Positions 1 through 13,349 of a stretch of DNA of 64,000 nt are shown one piece after another. A program made the translations under genes and the position numbers. The notes beneath the pieces are model-generated. The model searched no databases. It worked only from the letters and a program-made list of their open reading frames with translations, and was not told where the DNA came from. The stretch comes from Neodiprion pinetum (lineage: Eukaryota > Arthropoda > Insecta > Hymenoptera > Diprionidae): positions 25,613,922 through 25,677,921 of the forward strand of contig NC_060232.1 of assembly GCF_021155775.2 (NCBI RefSeq), read 5' to 3'. Position 1 is the stretch's first letter, and each line of letters begins with the position of its first letter.

Positions 1-2800
1 CGATAACTGATGATTATCTATCACGCGAGCTACTTTCGCAAATAGGTAACAGAGAATGTGGCGCCTTTCGGATTCCAAGAATCGTATAAAACTTATTGTT
101 AGCCCGCTCACCAAAAGCAGGGTTATTAACGCCGGCAGAGATGATTGGCGTAAGACTTAGATTTCGGTGAAAGTGCAAAATTTAATGTAAGAACCTGACG
201 CGGAAAGAAACTTGTCGACTTGTCATCGCGTGTTAATGGTACGGAAAGAATTAGGTTGGCGAAGAGTAGATTGCGTATTCTTCACCGTGAACTCCAGTCC
301 ATTTAGACTCGAACGTTAGATCTAACGAGCTAGACTCTCCAGTTTTGCGTTTGATGAGATTGCAAAATCCACGAACCCCTTGTACAATCAAAAGTCACCC
401 ATTCCATACAAGACATTACGAGAATGGTGTAACTTCATGCATCCATCCATCGTCCTTAAAGCAGATTAAAATCATGACGGAGAGTCTAATTCTTTGCAGT
501 GCATCTCACAGCATTCTTCACCCATATACACAACACAGAGCAGGCTTACGATTGAAAAGGATTGAAGATCCAGAAAGGTGAGGACCAAATATCGTGTGGG
601 GTTGAAGCGTTGAAAGCCACTACCGAATCGATCTTCACCGCAATTGAGGTACCTACCGAGTTTACGGTGCAGTCGCAAATTACCCGATTTCACAGCACGC
701 GTTCGTGAAGTCCCCATAGAGAGACGGTGAGTGAGTCCCTTAGGCCTTCGGTACACCGCTGTTTAGGATCATTGTCATCGCCAGGCGACACCTGCCTGTG
801 TAATTGGGTTTAACGAGGTGTTCGATCCAGAATCATGGTATCACCGCACATCTCTGCGACACCGAGCTAGGCGGCATAGACAGTTATTACGCCGACCAAA
901 CCTTACGAGGGTGAAATCCGCAAGTCTCCAGTTTCCGGACTTTCATCCCACGGCGAATCCTGATCGTTATACTGATTGTCGCAGTTGGGGTCGTTTAATA
1001 CCTCGTTATCGAGTATCTCGTTGGCCGAGTTTCCGTAGCGGGAGGAAAATCGAATGCTTTTACCCCATGATGAAAGTTTTACCTGCACTCTCGAACTCTG
1101 CTGAATTATTTATCTACCCTAATTTCATAGGATTATGTCTATATCACTTTGTCTCCTTTTTCTCCTCGTGTAACAAATTACTATTCCAGTTCTTCTCCCC
1201 AACGTTGCGTGGGTTTCGTCGATATACCCTAAGTGAAGGGACGTCGAGCGGTTGACGTAACATTTTTTCCGGTTTGTTATTGATCGGCAGGCAGTTTACC
1301 GTACGGACAGCCGTCAAGTTGACGGATATTTTATCATGAACTTACGGAGCAGGCTGACCGCAGATTCACCCTCTGCCACTTCCATCTGCAACGGGTAAAC
1401 ATCCGCTGCAGTGCAACAAAGTGGTACGAGTTACGGTGGTATGTCAGTCCTTAATAAGATTGTGCAATTACGTACTCCAGAAGTTGGTAATTGCCACCTT
1501 GAACGTGCATCCTTCGGTCCCTCGGGACATCTCGAGACGCTGGTCCTTTATAACCATCGGAGTTAGGAACTTTGTCTCAAGACTGTTACCTCGAATTTCA
1601 ATTAAGGAAGTGCTTATACTTCGCTACGGTGCCGGGACCTGCACCTACGCTTGTCCCATTTACCTCAACTACAATCCCCTGCGCCTGTGTTCACGTCGCT
1701 GTTAGGAATTTGCGGAACCTGGCGTCCGGTTTTCGGTCGAGGATAAAGGAGCGGGTAATATGCGCTGCTCGACTGCCGCAGGATAGGCCGAAGGCACGTG
1801 CACGTGTGTGAAGAAATAATGCGTACGAACGTACAGCATGTGTGTATAAACACACGGAGGAAACGCCCTCTTTGTTTATACCAGGAAAATTTTAAGTTAG
1901 TCATTAGCCTTCGTACCGGATGCGGAAATGACCGAGCCTCATTTATCCTCAAAATTAATTGCGGCTTCATGAATCCGCTGCTGATACTCCCTAGCTTGGT
2001 CAACTTCCCTCTTGCCATGCTTCAATACTCCAGTCCTGAACATCGTCGGAACGGAAGAGAGAATGTCATTCCGCAAACACGATTCACCGTTCAACTAGAT
2101 GTATTATGTAAAAGGGTTCGCGATGCCATTCATTATACTTTTCATCAACTCTTTCTCGTGTCACGTAACGAAGACCACTGCGAAATTTCCCAACTTCTCG
2201 CTTCTTCAGCAACGACCGATCCACCTTCAGCTTTCCACGGATCGTTACCCAAACGTCTTTCCACGCGTCGTTATAACCCTGAATATTTTTTCAATCCGTA
2301 CCTACATCGATCCGACTGAACACTAGCTGCTGCCGGTCATGCATCGGAAAGTTTCATCACCAACGACACACCGGGTGCTCATACGCGACCGTCCTCGTTC
2401 TCCATGGCCGGATCATCCGGTCAATGGTCAATGGTCATTCGAGGTCTCCGCGTAACCCTGCGAAAAGCTGGGTCACGGGGACCAATAAAACCCCCGTGGG
2501 ACTCCCGAGGTTGGGAAGTTGTGCCGAAACACGAGCGGCTACGCCGAGAAGGTCGATGCGTTTGCATCTACGTCATTTCGGGGAGTCCCAGGTGGCCGAT
2601 GTCTCCCGGTGCCGAGGGATCGGAAAAATTCATCCGGTTCTCCGGTTTATTGGATGAGAAAAATTGCGCCATTGCAGCACGTGCAGCTCAGCCAAAATCA
2701 GACAAATATTTTCGTTTGGAACAGAGGTGCATAAAAGGCACCAGGCTTCGGATGATTGATTTCCCACGTCGCGATCCCAGTTGATGCGATTTTTTCATCG
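1..2800. other. Less AT-rich block, no recognised gene
   Basis: This stretch is less AT-rich than most of the window and has many overlapping open frames on both strands. The longest is 1798-2319 on the + strand (173 codons), followed by 818-1255 (145 codons) and 2404-2784 (126 codons, with two other + frames also open over it). None shows a domain, repeat, signal peptide or family motif I recognise. Simultaneous opening of several frames points to base composition rather than coding constraint. A donor-like GTGAGT at about 729 and a GTACCT at about 649 are the only splice-like signals I noticed, and neither borders a convincing exon. Part could be leader or untranslated exon of an unseen gene, but nothing here proves it. 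Confidence 0.4.
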
Positions 2801-5800
2801 GTGTTTTCTCACACGTGTCTTATTGAGAGGATTGCGCGGCGGTGGTTTTTTTTCAATTTTATGCCAACGGATTGAATATCGGTACGTACCAGCTGTGGCC
2901 ATTAATTGTGGCCATATTCGTTACGAGTAGTCTGAGGTCGTGGCCACAAACGAGAAAAAGATTCTTTCGTCTACGTGAACACTGATTTTTAAACAATATA
3001 CCAGCTGTACGAAGTATCGAAAACTCGACTGGTCGGAAACTTGCTCAAAGTTGGATCTTAGTACAAGTTGAATCCATTAAAAATCAAATTAATGAATACG
3101 GAATTTTCTAAAAGTGACGACAAACGATGTCCAATTATTACTAATGTCACATTTTGCTGTCGCAATTGTCTTATCCTGCGGTACGCAAACTTTTCAGTCG
3201 ATGAATTGAGCGTCTCGACATCTGTTGGTCGATTTTGCGGCAGATAGGCTGTTGTACAAAAGAAAAAAAAAAACTATTGAATTTTCGTCAAGAACTTTTC
3301 TGACGCGGTAATCTCAGAAAAGTTTCACCATCGTGCTGAGACGTTGCAATGATTTCGCGTTTATTTGAAAGCGTCGATTCAATTCCGGCGTGACTGAAAT
3401 ATCACGAAGAATTGAAATAAGAAAGTTGTCGAGTGGAAGGGACAAAAGTTCGCACCCATGGTCCGGGCTTTATGCGCGGAGCTTGCAGCCGTAGGAACTT
3501 TAAGCACCTACAATTCACTTGCTCGCGTTGAGCTTTGCCAAGGAAGGAAAGTCTTGCGCATGAAAAAGGAGCGTGATTGTGATACCATTCAGTTCGGTTC
3601 GGTTCGGATCGATTCGCCGTCCCCAAGCCGTTAAAACCTGGCATTTCGGTTGCAGGAACTTTTGAATAAACTTTCGATCAATTTTTCACCAGCCGACAGA
3701 GACGAACCGGGATCGTCTCGGCGAAAAATCCATTCGTATACAGGCTTCTTTCCCTCAAACTCCCTCTGTTATATTTCCGCGCGAATTTAACCGTGGAAAT
3801 ATAATTTCCTCGTGTTTGACCCTCGAGATTTTCGGGTTTGCCGCGAGGGTGTCGCGTATCGCAAACCCTCAAATCCGGGGGATGCATAATTTACATGTTT
3901 CTCGCGTTTCACCGATCGACGCCCGTGTTACGACACCTTCATTCGGCCCAGAATTTCCCCCTTATGAAAAGTTCCTTTCACCGCTTCAAATATTTTTCAG
4001 AAACGTCGCCGATCCGCCTTTTTTGCAATGACAAAAATTATAATGAATCGGATCCTTTGATAGCCATTCATCTATGTTCTATTCTTCTTCCGATACCACG
4101 CGAATGTCACAATCGAACCAATGGCGCGACATTGCAGACGCAATACGTCCGTCTATCGAGATAATATTATTCTCGATGGTAGTTACTGGGATACGGTCGG
4201 CAGACTTCGAGTACGGAACTTGAATTGAAATGCGTGGATTAAGCGTGGATATACGAAACCGATAACGATGCGTAATCTTTTGAATTCGTAAACAGCGTGA
4301 AGATGATCGTAAAACAATTTTTTGGATCGCGTATTCGATCTGTTATATACGAATATATGATTGATCGATTGTAAAGAATTTTCGTAGATACTTATTGCCG
4401 TTATACTTTAGGCGTGAGACGGTTGAAAAATCTTGAAGAAGTTCCAGAAGCACCCGAAGGGAATGAACAAATAAATAAATGGTAATTGCTGATTTTGCAT
4501 TTGAAATTGTAACATTAAACGGAGGAAAGCCGCTGCAAATGGTACGATCATAATATAGAGCTGATATATAATGCATAACATTTACTTATCCGCTGAATTA
4601 ATTTTCTTGTAAAACTTTTTCTTCCTCATCTTCAGATCAAGAAAATTTTTTATTAAATGGTTGCGAATATTTCTGGAAAAGGAGAGGGAAAAAATAATAA
4701 GAAACGAAACGAAAGAAAAAGAAAACCCAAGGCTGAACCGTTACTCACGCATTTTAACTAAGCAGCCGGCGTAATCATTCTTGCGTTTCAGATTTACAAG
4801 TTCTCCGTAGGTACTTTAAGCAAGGATTTCTAATTACCAACGAATTATAACCAGTGGCGCCTCGAAAAAAGAAACCACGCAGACTCGTGACGGTGAAATG
4901 TTTTATTTTCTGTTCTCTTTTTTCGTACAATAACAGAACGAGAAACTGCGATGGTATAATCCGGAAATGGCTCAAAAGTTTGAGATTACAAGAACGTTTC
5001 TCGTAGATTTTGCTATGTCTTATATATCACATATGATTGCTGGTAGCCTTTGAGAGTATTGCTTGTACTGCTGAATTTGTGAATAATTCTTTTAATAAAT
5101 TTAAATGATTTCGCGGTTCGAAATCTTGTCCCTAATACAGAATTATTGTAATTGAAACAAGTAACAAGTATCTCTTGCAATTATATTTGAAACTAATCAG
5201 TATTTCAATTTCACATTCGTTATATTACCGCGGCAGTCACAATTTGTAATAAACAATTATGGGTTGCATTGACGTTACCTATCACGTGACAGTCGGATGC
5301 GTGTCACATTTGATTTCGCCGTTTCCGGTTTTCCGATAAGAGGTCACGTCCATGGTCTTACCTCAATTATTGCGTCATTGGTTAAAATTATGAGCAGTGC
5401 GCTTCCCTTTGAACAGTCTGATCACGAAGATCGTTGGCCATATGTTGAAACATCCTTTGCACTACAAATTATTATTCTTGGACACGTGAAGATTTTCGAT
5501 ACCGCGCTATTTTTAATGAAGATATACCGTGCAAAAAAAATCTAGCGTCCACGCTGACTTCTAAATAAAAATGATTCGAACCTTGACCCAAATCGCAGAA
5601 AAATTCGTCACGTGTATACCTAATTACAGCAGATTTATTTCACGTCAATTATCGGAATATCGATATTCGCTCAAATACCCGAGGAACTAATTAGAGTTTC
5701 AGACCGGAATTTTACTTCGAGTTATTTTGGTGATCTCGGCGTTGTTTAGACGAGATTTACGAGTTGGCAAACTTCGGAAGTTGAACGTGATCCTGGGTGT

Positions 5801-6052
5801 TTCTAGCCGGAAATGTTATCACGCGAGTTTTCTTCATTACGCTGTTGAGCATCCATCATGTGGCTGCAGCTGCTCTTTTAGCTACTTCAGTCTGCTAGGT
5901 ACTTTTCTTAACATCTAGCCAGGTAGAACATACGCTGCAGCTTAACAAACTGTAGAGGAAAACTAGCATTTTTTATTGCAAAACTCGCTAATGGCGTTTA
6001 CAAAAAAAAAAAAAAAAGAAGTAAAAGAATTGTAATGAGTGAAGTTTTCCAT
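2801..6052. other. AT-rich non-coding stretch
   Basis: I see no supported gene here. There is a clean hairpin at 3293-3325: an 11-base arm (AACTTTTCTGA) and its complement around a 10-base loop. Short A runs lie near 3263-3273 and 6002-6016. The frames at 3402-4164 and 5297-5545 are short, overlap frames in other registers and carry no recognisable motif. It is best read as intron or intergenic sequence. Confidence 0.55.
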
Positions 6053-6263
6053 CACTTAGTAACGTTATCGTAACGATTCATGCTGAGGAAAACCGTTATT
6101 TCGTGATATCGGAATTGTCTGAAATTCAGGAAACCGTAATGAAACAAAACACACTTATATTCAGAGATCTCAGTTACTTAAAAATCATTGTTAAATTTAA
6201 CTTAGTTAAGAAAATACTGATTTGTTCCCCAATGTTTCGTTACGATATCGTTACTAACTTTAA
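6053..6263. mobile_element. Copy A of a ~200 bp inverted-repeat (MITE) family
   Basis: The left end carries TTAGTAACGTTATCGTAACG and the right end its imperfect complement, finishing TTCGTTACGATATCGTTACTAAC, so the segment can fold back on itself over about 30 bp at each end. Inside the left half, a stretch reading like GAGGAAAACCGTTATTTCGTG matches, with changes, the inner part of three other segments at about 30.41, 33.73 and 39.48 kb. There is no transposase-like frame, so this is a non-autonomous element. The ends have diverged, which suggests age. I could not identify a clear target-site duplication or assign a superfamily. Confidence 0.55.
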
Positions 6264-6435
6264 CATCGTAGTTTTCCAAAGAACCGTTTATCGTCTTCTC
6301 GAATATATTGTAGAATTCTTCACAGCAAGTAATTATGCCAACTTGCAGTGGATAAGCGACAGCAGGCTATAAAAACAAAAAAAAAACTGAGATCTTGATG
6401 CAACGTGACCTCAAACAGGGAAAAGTGCGACTATT

Positions 6436-7540
6436 TTACTCTGGTCTCTGATGCGGAAGAAATCGTTTCGTCTGGAGAACTGTTCCGTCTGTACTTCTGG
6501 TTTTCAATTTACCTTTATTGCGAATCCCATTCAATGGCAGACGTAGAAAATCACGCGATATCAGCCGATGTGCATGACACTTGAGTGGATATTCGAGTGA
6601 GCCAGACGGGACACGGCTAGCTTCCACCTTTCTATTATTTTCGCCTTTTTGTTCATCACAATCGATTCCCGAGTTCACCACCGCATCGCTGCAGACGACG
6701 CTGCTGCTTATCTGCACACAAGAGACTACTTTAGCAGTATTCGTTCGGTATCCAACCTTAACGCGGTTCTCCGTACATTCGAACAGAATCTCGTCACGTC
6801 GCAGATATCCCTCAATTTTACTACATCCGTTGCTCGTTATGAACAGTTCCTTTTCCATAGCTTCGGATCAAGAATGCCAAGTTCGTACGTTCGTGGAATC
6901 AACACATCGCCGACTTTAATTCTACCCCATGAATGTCGGGTCTGACACCGAATCGCCACAACGTGTGTTTCAACAACCAAGCAAAATCCACAGGCTTATC
7001 TTCACATCGATGACGTCCGAAACGAGGCCGACTTAATTGCTGCTACCCACGGCATTCGCCAGATCTTGTCGACTAGCTCCCATCAAAAGCACAAAAGTGA
7101 CATTTGCCACTCGAAACACGGTGAGAGCGGCGAAAAAGGCGCTGAATCCTGTGAGTGTCTGGTTCACCCTGAACTTGCGTTACGATGGTATCATTCCTGC
7201 GATCAGGCCGTTAACAGGAATTTAAGCTTGCGTCAACCGAACAAACAAATTTTAAATGGATAGTCCGTGAGTTCGTCTTTGTCGCGCTCTATGAAATTGC
7301 GCTTTGTACTGCCTTCCCGGACACATCGTGGATAACTCGAACCACCTTTGTCAGACCAAATGCAAAGCAGGTGAATACCAAGGATCAGCGATCTTAGCTC
7401 CGCTTGTGGATGGACGGGATCTTTTGTGGTATCAAAATAACAGATCGAATCTGGCACTTTGCTGGATCCCATTTTGTACTATGCCAGAATCACCGGCGTC
7501 GTTGGCATATCTTTTAAGACCTAACACCTCGCTGTGATGC
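6436..7540. other. Cluster of overlapping short frames, possible decayed gene
   Basis: Several frames of 60-140 codons crowd here on both strands: 6436-6858 on the - strand (140 codons), 6581-6919 and 6649-6945 on the + strand, then 7037-7263 (+), 7233-7472 (-) and 7304-7537 (+). The - strand frame at 6436-6858 is cysteine-bearing; around 6700-6830 it contains FECTENRVKVGY followed by two further cysteines. This faintly recalls the spacing of chitin-binding (CBM14/peritrophin) modules, but no complete six-cysteine module can be read and frames would have to shift. I do not assign a product. It may be a broken gene, or simply a less AT-rich patch with chance frames. Confidence 0.2.
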
Positions 7541-8044
7541 ATAATCCAAAGCGAAACGCCGTTCGGGTTTCTTCTTTGAGAAACGCGGTATAATGTTACG
7601 TCTCACTCGAGACTCTCTTATGCTCCTCGAGATTTAGGAGTGAGACTTAGGTGTGCATGAGACGTGCTTAACACATCGCGGGGATCAGCGTTACGCAAAT
7701 GTTGTGAACGCACCTCATATTCACCGTGAAAAAAAAAACCGGGAAAATTTATACCACAAAGAAAGAGATCCGGTTTTTAAAACACAATTAAATATTACGT
7801 ATAATTTTTTTAGGCTTGCGGAGTGTTGCACGTGAGCTAATCATAACGATCATCTCTCCATCAGGTCATGTCAGTATCACTTACGACAATCAGTTATTAT
7901 TCATAGGTATATATTATATACTCGTGCAACGTGACTGGCGGTGTTAATAAACGAGAATGGCAAAGTGCTGCTAGACGAGATAAGTGCAGCAGAAAACATT
8001 CTGCACTGTAAGAAAAATTTTCTTTCGACTTCTATGGACCATAA
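7541..8044. other. Non-coding spacer
   Basis: No supported gene. It contains a short A run at 7730-7737. A line reading CACTGTAAGAAAAATTTTC at about 8004-8022 looks like the outer end of a small transposon, but I found no matching opposite end. Confidence 0.45.
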
Positions 8045-8135
8045 TTTGGTGTCAAGCCGACAATATCAGACGTCAACCCAACACCATTGGATCTAAATTT
8101 AATACCATTTGGTGTTGAATTTTCAAGTTCACCTT
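8045..8135. repeat. Clustered TTGGTGT / ACACCA motifs
   Basis: Within about 90 bp the core TTTGGTGT or its complement appears three times: TTTGGTGTCAAG, CAACACCATTGG and ATTTGGTGTTGAA. The last two form an imperfect stem around an AT-rich loop. Such motif clusters are typical of sub-repeats inside small non-autonomous transposons. The CACTGTAAG sequence just upstream could be the element's outer end. Boundaries are not defined. Confidence 0.35.
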
Positions 8136-8838
8136 AAAGTTGTTCAACAGTGTTCCACAATTTTTATCAATTTTATTATCAACCATTTTCACAGTGTGAA
8201 ATCCGAACAAGAATCCAGAGTCGGCAAAAAATTCTTGCGCGTTTCTTCAAATTCAAATCCACTCCGTTTTGTCACGTACCAACTACTCTTGATACATTTT
8301 GCGTTTCGCGTACACTTCGGTATCCTGAAATGTAAACGAAGAGGTGATTTCTTTGATGGTTGTGATTTTTCAAGCCTCTCGACTTGCTAAAAACCAGCAA
8401 AGTTCAACCATTGAGTATATAATTCGCATTACCGCAACATTGGTCGGTCCGATCCCGATATTACTGCAGGCTTCGGAACAACTTCGGGTATACTGCTGAC
8501 TATTCCCAGAACTTGTTAGCCAAATCGTTTCTGCACCTGAAGTGTAACGTGAAGAGACCCGAAAGGTCTCAGCGAGCCGTTCGCTCAGGCGGAATTCCCG
8601 GGTGTTGTCCCGACTTCTGACGATTTTCAATTTTGGCTCATACCCAAGTGTTACGGCATCGTCGATTACATGCACATACACGGCTGGATGTGCCGTATGA
8701 CACACAGCTACACGCAGGTATAACCGGAGATCCGTTCCAACCCTTTCGCAATTCAGCGAATAATACGACTCAGCGCAGCGAATCTGCAGCTGCACCAATC
8801 CCATCATACGGTCTCTGTGTGAAGAAGCGTATACGTAT

Positions 8839-8871
8839 TTATATTATTATTGTTGTTGTTGTTCTTGTTAC
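8839..8871. repeat. (ATT)n/(GTT)n microsatellite
   Basis: A run of ATT units passes into GTT units with one interruption. It produces a spurious run of isoleucines and valines on the + strand and of asparagines on the - strand. Confidence 0.8.
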
Positions 8872-9074
8872 GATTGTACACGGACGTGTGCGAATAACAC
8901 GCGACAACGGCGAACCGTTCTTGTATTGTTGAGAAAATTATACCTTTCAATTGCTCGTCGGCAGCTGTTATTCCCTCGGGGGTGATACGTTCGTTTTTCG
9001 ATTTCAATGTACCTGCGAAATTGTTCGACAAGCGTGTATTTTATGGAATTGAATTTGACGATGCTGTTGGTGCA

Positions 9075-9100
9075 TGGTGGTGGTGGTGGTGGTGGTGGTG
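9075..9100. repeat. (TGG)n microsatellite
   Basis: Nearly nine uninterrupted TGG units are followed by TGCAGG. In one + frame it reads as a tryptophan run, which argues that this frame is not a real protein. Confidence 0.9.
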
Positions 9101-10732
9101 CAGGGTGGAAATTTCACGTGCCTCATACCGGAAATCGTATAACCCTGCGACCGAATGCAACGTGCGGTCGTTAAACATTTATTATAACTCGCCGATTTCG
9201 AAGCATCATATCCCGCAACCGCGTATTTTCAGGTGGAGGAATGAAAACGGGCGAGCGTGAGAAAAAAACGACGATAAAAAGGTCGTCGTAAATTTCGACC
9301 AGATTGCTCGATTCAACGGAAGTCTGGACTTGACGGTCTTGCCCGCGATAACTGTTCGGGGTTTATCCGCTGTTCCAGCCCTTTCATTGGTACGCGTCCC
9401 TTCGGATGCGGGGTGAAAAGCGCTGCTGCGACTCGAAGCTGCGAGAATCCGTTGGGTTTATACGGAGCCGCTGGGTGAGGGCTCATTTTGCATTCGTGTT
9501 ATAAGGCTGACCCGTCACTCGCAACAAAAGCGAATTCCGCGCGGTGCTGAAAACCCCTTTAGAAATTTCTACGACACCGTTTGAACGAGGCGAAGTGACG
9601 TTCAGGACCTTCCGAATCGGTTACGCAACGGACGCGAATTATCAGCAAGCCTCGTAGCACGGATAAATATTTCACTTTCGATCTGGGTATGCAGGTCACT
9701 CCGCGGGTTAAGCAGACTTTCGACTTACCATGGAAATCGGAACTTGTCAAAAAGGAGGCAATCGGCGATCTGAATCAGCGTTAGAAGATATCGAGTGGAA
9801 AACTTGCTGGACACTCAAAACAACTCCGTTCAAAAGTGCCGTCTGTAGATTCCAAATACGATTTCATGAATTTCAAATACCCGATGGAAAGAGCCTCGAA
9901 CCGCGACTCAACGTGACTTCAAGTGAATTTCGGAGACGGTACTTCGACGTACTTTTCTCTTGAATTTACAGTAATCCACAATGCTGAAAAAAACAATTTC
10001 TCATGATCTCAAAATGCAATGTGTAACATATTGGTTCTTTCACTGTGACAAAGTTTTTGTCATCGTATCGTGTACGATACTTGTTGAAATTTGGCTTGAA
10101 TTCTTCAGAACTGAGGTGATCTGCCTGTAGTGGTGTAACCATTTGGATCCATCCAAGTAGCCCGAAGATGATGGTATTACATGTTTGTACAGGACCTTGG
10201 AGTGAAGAGGGTCATGTATTCGGCTCGAGGAAGGGAACTTTTGAATCACCTTTCTGTTCCAAGTGCTCTTTTTTTTCTTTTCATTCTTTACCTCGTATCG
10301 CATTTACGTCACGTTACATACGCGTAGCTGTCGACTGACGCCGTATTTTCAGACATTGCATTAAAAAGTACAGAATCAAAGTCACCGCGGGAACTGAAGT
10401 TGTTATCTTTTGAAATTTCATACGAATATACGGAGACGCGTACAATGAGAGGACGAAATTGTCAGCAGGTACAATATACCTAATCATGTATTCTGATTCG
10501 AAATCAGATGCCCTCAACGAATAGTGGATAAAAAATAATTTGCAACCCAAAACGTACGCTGCGTGACTTTTCGAAATTGAGAACAATGACGTCTTCGTGC
10601 AAGGTCCTTACAGACGCGAGGAAAAAATCGATGACGAAACTACGAGGTGATATGACACAAGTATCTATGGTCAATACAAACGGTTACAGGGACACCGTGT
10701 AAACAGGTTGAAACGAATAAAGTAGGCAGCAT

Positions 10733-10795
10733 CAGAAGAGAGGGGAAGAAAGAGAGAGGAGGAAGAGGTGGGGGAGGGACGGAGGAGGGGAAAAT
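10733..10795. repeat. Purine-rich (GA/GGA) tract
   Basis: About 60 bases are almost entirely A and G, including GAGAGAGGAGGAAGAGG followed by G-rich runs. This is a polypurine-polypyrimidine tract capable in principle of triplex formation. No gene feature depends on it. Confidence 0.7.
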
Positions 10796-11393
10796 ACACG
10801 TAAAGCTAGTCAAGACAGAGTAAGATGAGTCCGCTGTTGATGGTTGAAAAACGGTGATAATTCATTACTACTTCGAGCTATGCATACAACGAATAATCGG
10901 CTGACCAATGCTAAACCGGGAGTGAAAGCACCGCCGGGGAAGGAGATTCTCGTGCCATTGCTAGACGCGAATTACGTCGAATGCCAGAGGCTCGAGTCTC
11001 GTCAGTCTGTCGCTGGCCTCTGCGCGACGTGGTTCGCGTTCTTCTGGGTCCGTATCGATGGTTGGACGTCCGTGTTCTCCAATCGTCACGTGCGCGAATC
11101 CTTTCTATTACCTAGTTGTCGGTCTGTGCTAGTTGAATTTTGTCTAAGGTTTGCGAACGTGATGGGTTACAAAAACATTGGGGAAAAAGACTCCGGGTGG
11201 TAGTCGAAGGTCCAAGATTTACAGACTCAACGAGTCGTCTTCTGGCTTCGTAAACTAATCCGGACGCTTCTTTCGAAAGGTCAGTGTCACGGCTTAGATA
11301 TCTTGCCTCAGATTTACTATTGCGGATTATTGTAGTTACGTCATGTGGACAAATCTCGGAGCGAATGCATACTACACACTTTTTTGTTCAACG

Positions 11394-11413
11394 TTTTTTT
11401 TTTTTTTTTTTTT
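11394..11413. repeat. T20 homopolymer
   Basis: Twenty uninterrupted T residues. No retrotransposon body or target duplication was recognised beside it, so I treat it as a simple mononucleotide tract. Confidence 0.85.
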
Positions 11414-13349
11414 CTTAATAACTCGAGCCATTTTTCGGATTGGCTTCAAGTTTATTTTATCATGCACTTGGGACACTTTGGAGTTTTATAGTTTGACAAA
11501 CGTTACCGACAAGAATTCAGTCGCTTTCCTCGATTCGGGTCAGTTTTATTTCACGAACGAAAGCGGTACTTTCGTTCTTTCAACTTTCAACTTTTTTTTA
11601 TTAAAAGTGAAACGACAGTGACAGAGATGAGGAAAATTACTTGATCGCACGGTATTTATGATTTCAATTATACTTTGTCACGGGTTATTCCGAAGGTTAA
11701 CTAACGATTCGAGCTTGTGAAATACAAAACTAAAAGAAAACAAAATTAAATGAAAGTCAGATTTTGTCGGAATTTTTCACATCGTTATACCTGTACATAT
11801 TACATGAACGGGCTTCGAAATTCATTTGCATGAATAGGTAGGTGTAATAAAACCGATCGTTCCTAGACAACACTTTTTAATTGCGATGGTAATCTCCGTT
11901 CCTGTTAAAAAATGAATCCAGTGATTCTAATCAATTCTAAACTGACACGGTATCATGCATAAAAACCGATCAGTTTCTCTGTTTAAAGCAACCATAACCT
12001 GTATCGATTATTTTTACTTTTCTTTAAAACCACGTTATACTGAAAAAATGAGTGTTTTTTTTTTTTATTTAAATCCTTCCTCTCAATTCGGAGCAAGATT
12101 CTTGGCTGCAGCAGCAATCTTGCATCAACGTTCGTATTATTCCTATCGACTGTACAAAAGGTCATACTTTATGCCACCAAAGCTCACAAATAACTCGTGT
12201 TACGCCACGTTGATAAGGGTACATAAGCGATATCTCAATATCATTCTGAAGAAAGTTGTTAAGTTGGGACTGTGAAAGTTACCGAGTAGGATTACCGAGC
12301 ACTACAGCGTATAAATTAGACACACACACACACTATGCATGTTATACAGTGCCTATTGACCGACGATAATGTCTAACTTGTGAAAGGCTAGACGCCGTTT
12401 GAAATTCAAATGTTTTTGTCAGAAGTGCCGTTGCATATTGTCACGCTGTCATCTTTCCCGAGTAATTAACGGTCTGCTGCGAATGTTGTTTTCGTGAAAC
12501 TGGATTCCAAGGTTATCTCGTTTCTCTCTTATCACTAGCCTTTTTTTTACATCAGTGCGGTATGCAAACAGCTAACATTTTCGATGCGGGAGTCCGTAAC
12601 GCACTTGACTTAATTTTCGTGACCCGACCGACCTATGAATTGAATGCGACGAGAAAGAAAAAGAAAAAACATGCCGAGAATACAACGTGTTGTGTACTTG
12701 TGCAGAAATTCTTCCTTGGAAAGTTGATTTAATTTTTTCGAAATTGAACGAGGATATTGGAAAGACTTTACATTGATTTTATTTCAAGGAAAATTCTGAA
12801 AAAAGCCAAGTGAAAGAATTATCAGTGTAATTATATCGACTTTGTTGCTGGAACTTGATTATGGATAAGTAGTATTGTTATCTCCGGATTTCAACGCGGT
12901 CAGAACTGAAAATTTCGAAAAGCGGACTTTCGTCTCTGAAACCCTTGAGGTAATATAAATTTGAGTTTTATTAATCTTTGTCAAGTTTTTTTGTACAGCG
13001 TAAAAGACGTAGCTAAATGAATAAAAAATTTCCAATGTTTAACAGGCGTTTTAAATAGTTCTGATGTTCAGGTTTTGCGAATTCTATGAGAATTCTTTGT
13101 AACAATCGTCTTTTTCCAATCTTTAGATAAAAGTTGCATTCGGTTTGGATAATGGCAACAAAAAAAGGTATCAAATCTGTAAAACCGTTTCGCTGTCTAT
13201 GACAAAGACACCTGCCGTCTGATTTCGAGATACTGACCTCGCACAATCACATGTAGCCAACATAGACTTTAATGAGAAAGACCACTGTGACGGGTGAAAA
13301 AATAATCGAATTTCAAGAATTTTTTCACACGGACACCTAATCAACAAAT

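Larger units (their letters stand above)
8136..9960. other. Less AT-rich block with short frames and two trinucleotide tracts
   Basis: The - strand frame 8370-8807 (145 codons) and the + strand frames 8633-8932 and 9730-9963 are open but show no family motif. The apparent membrane segment of the 8633-8932 frame comes from an ATT/GTT microsatellite. I found no splice-bounded exon that looked convincing. This could be regulatory or intronic sequence. Confidence 0.4.
9961..13349. other. AT-rich non-coding stretch
   Basis: No supported gene. The frame at 10844-11203 (119 codons) has no recognisable motif and no convincing splice borders. A short CA tract lies at 12321-12333. Remaining frames are short and AT-driven. 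Confidence 0.5.

Noticed and set aside
1798..2319. 173-codon + strand frame as a gene
   Set aside because: No motif, no splice borders, competing frames over the same bases, and a length expected by chance in 64 kb.
8633..8932. Frame with an apparent membrane segment
   Set aside because: The hydrophobic run is the ATT/GTT microsatellite and the rest lacks protein character.
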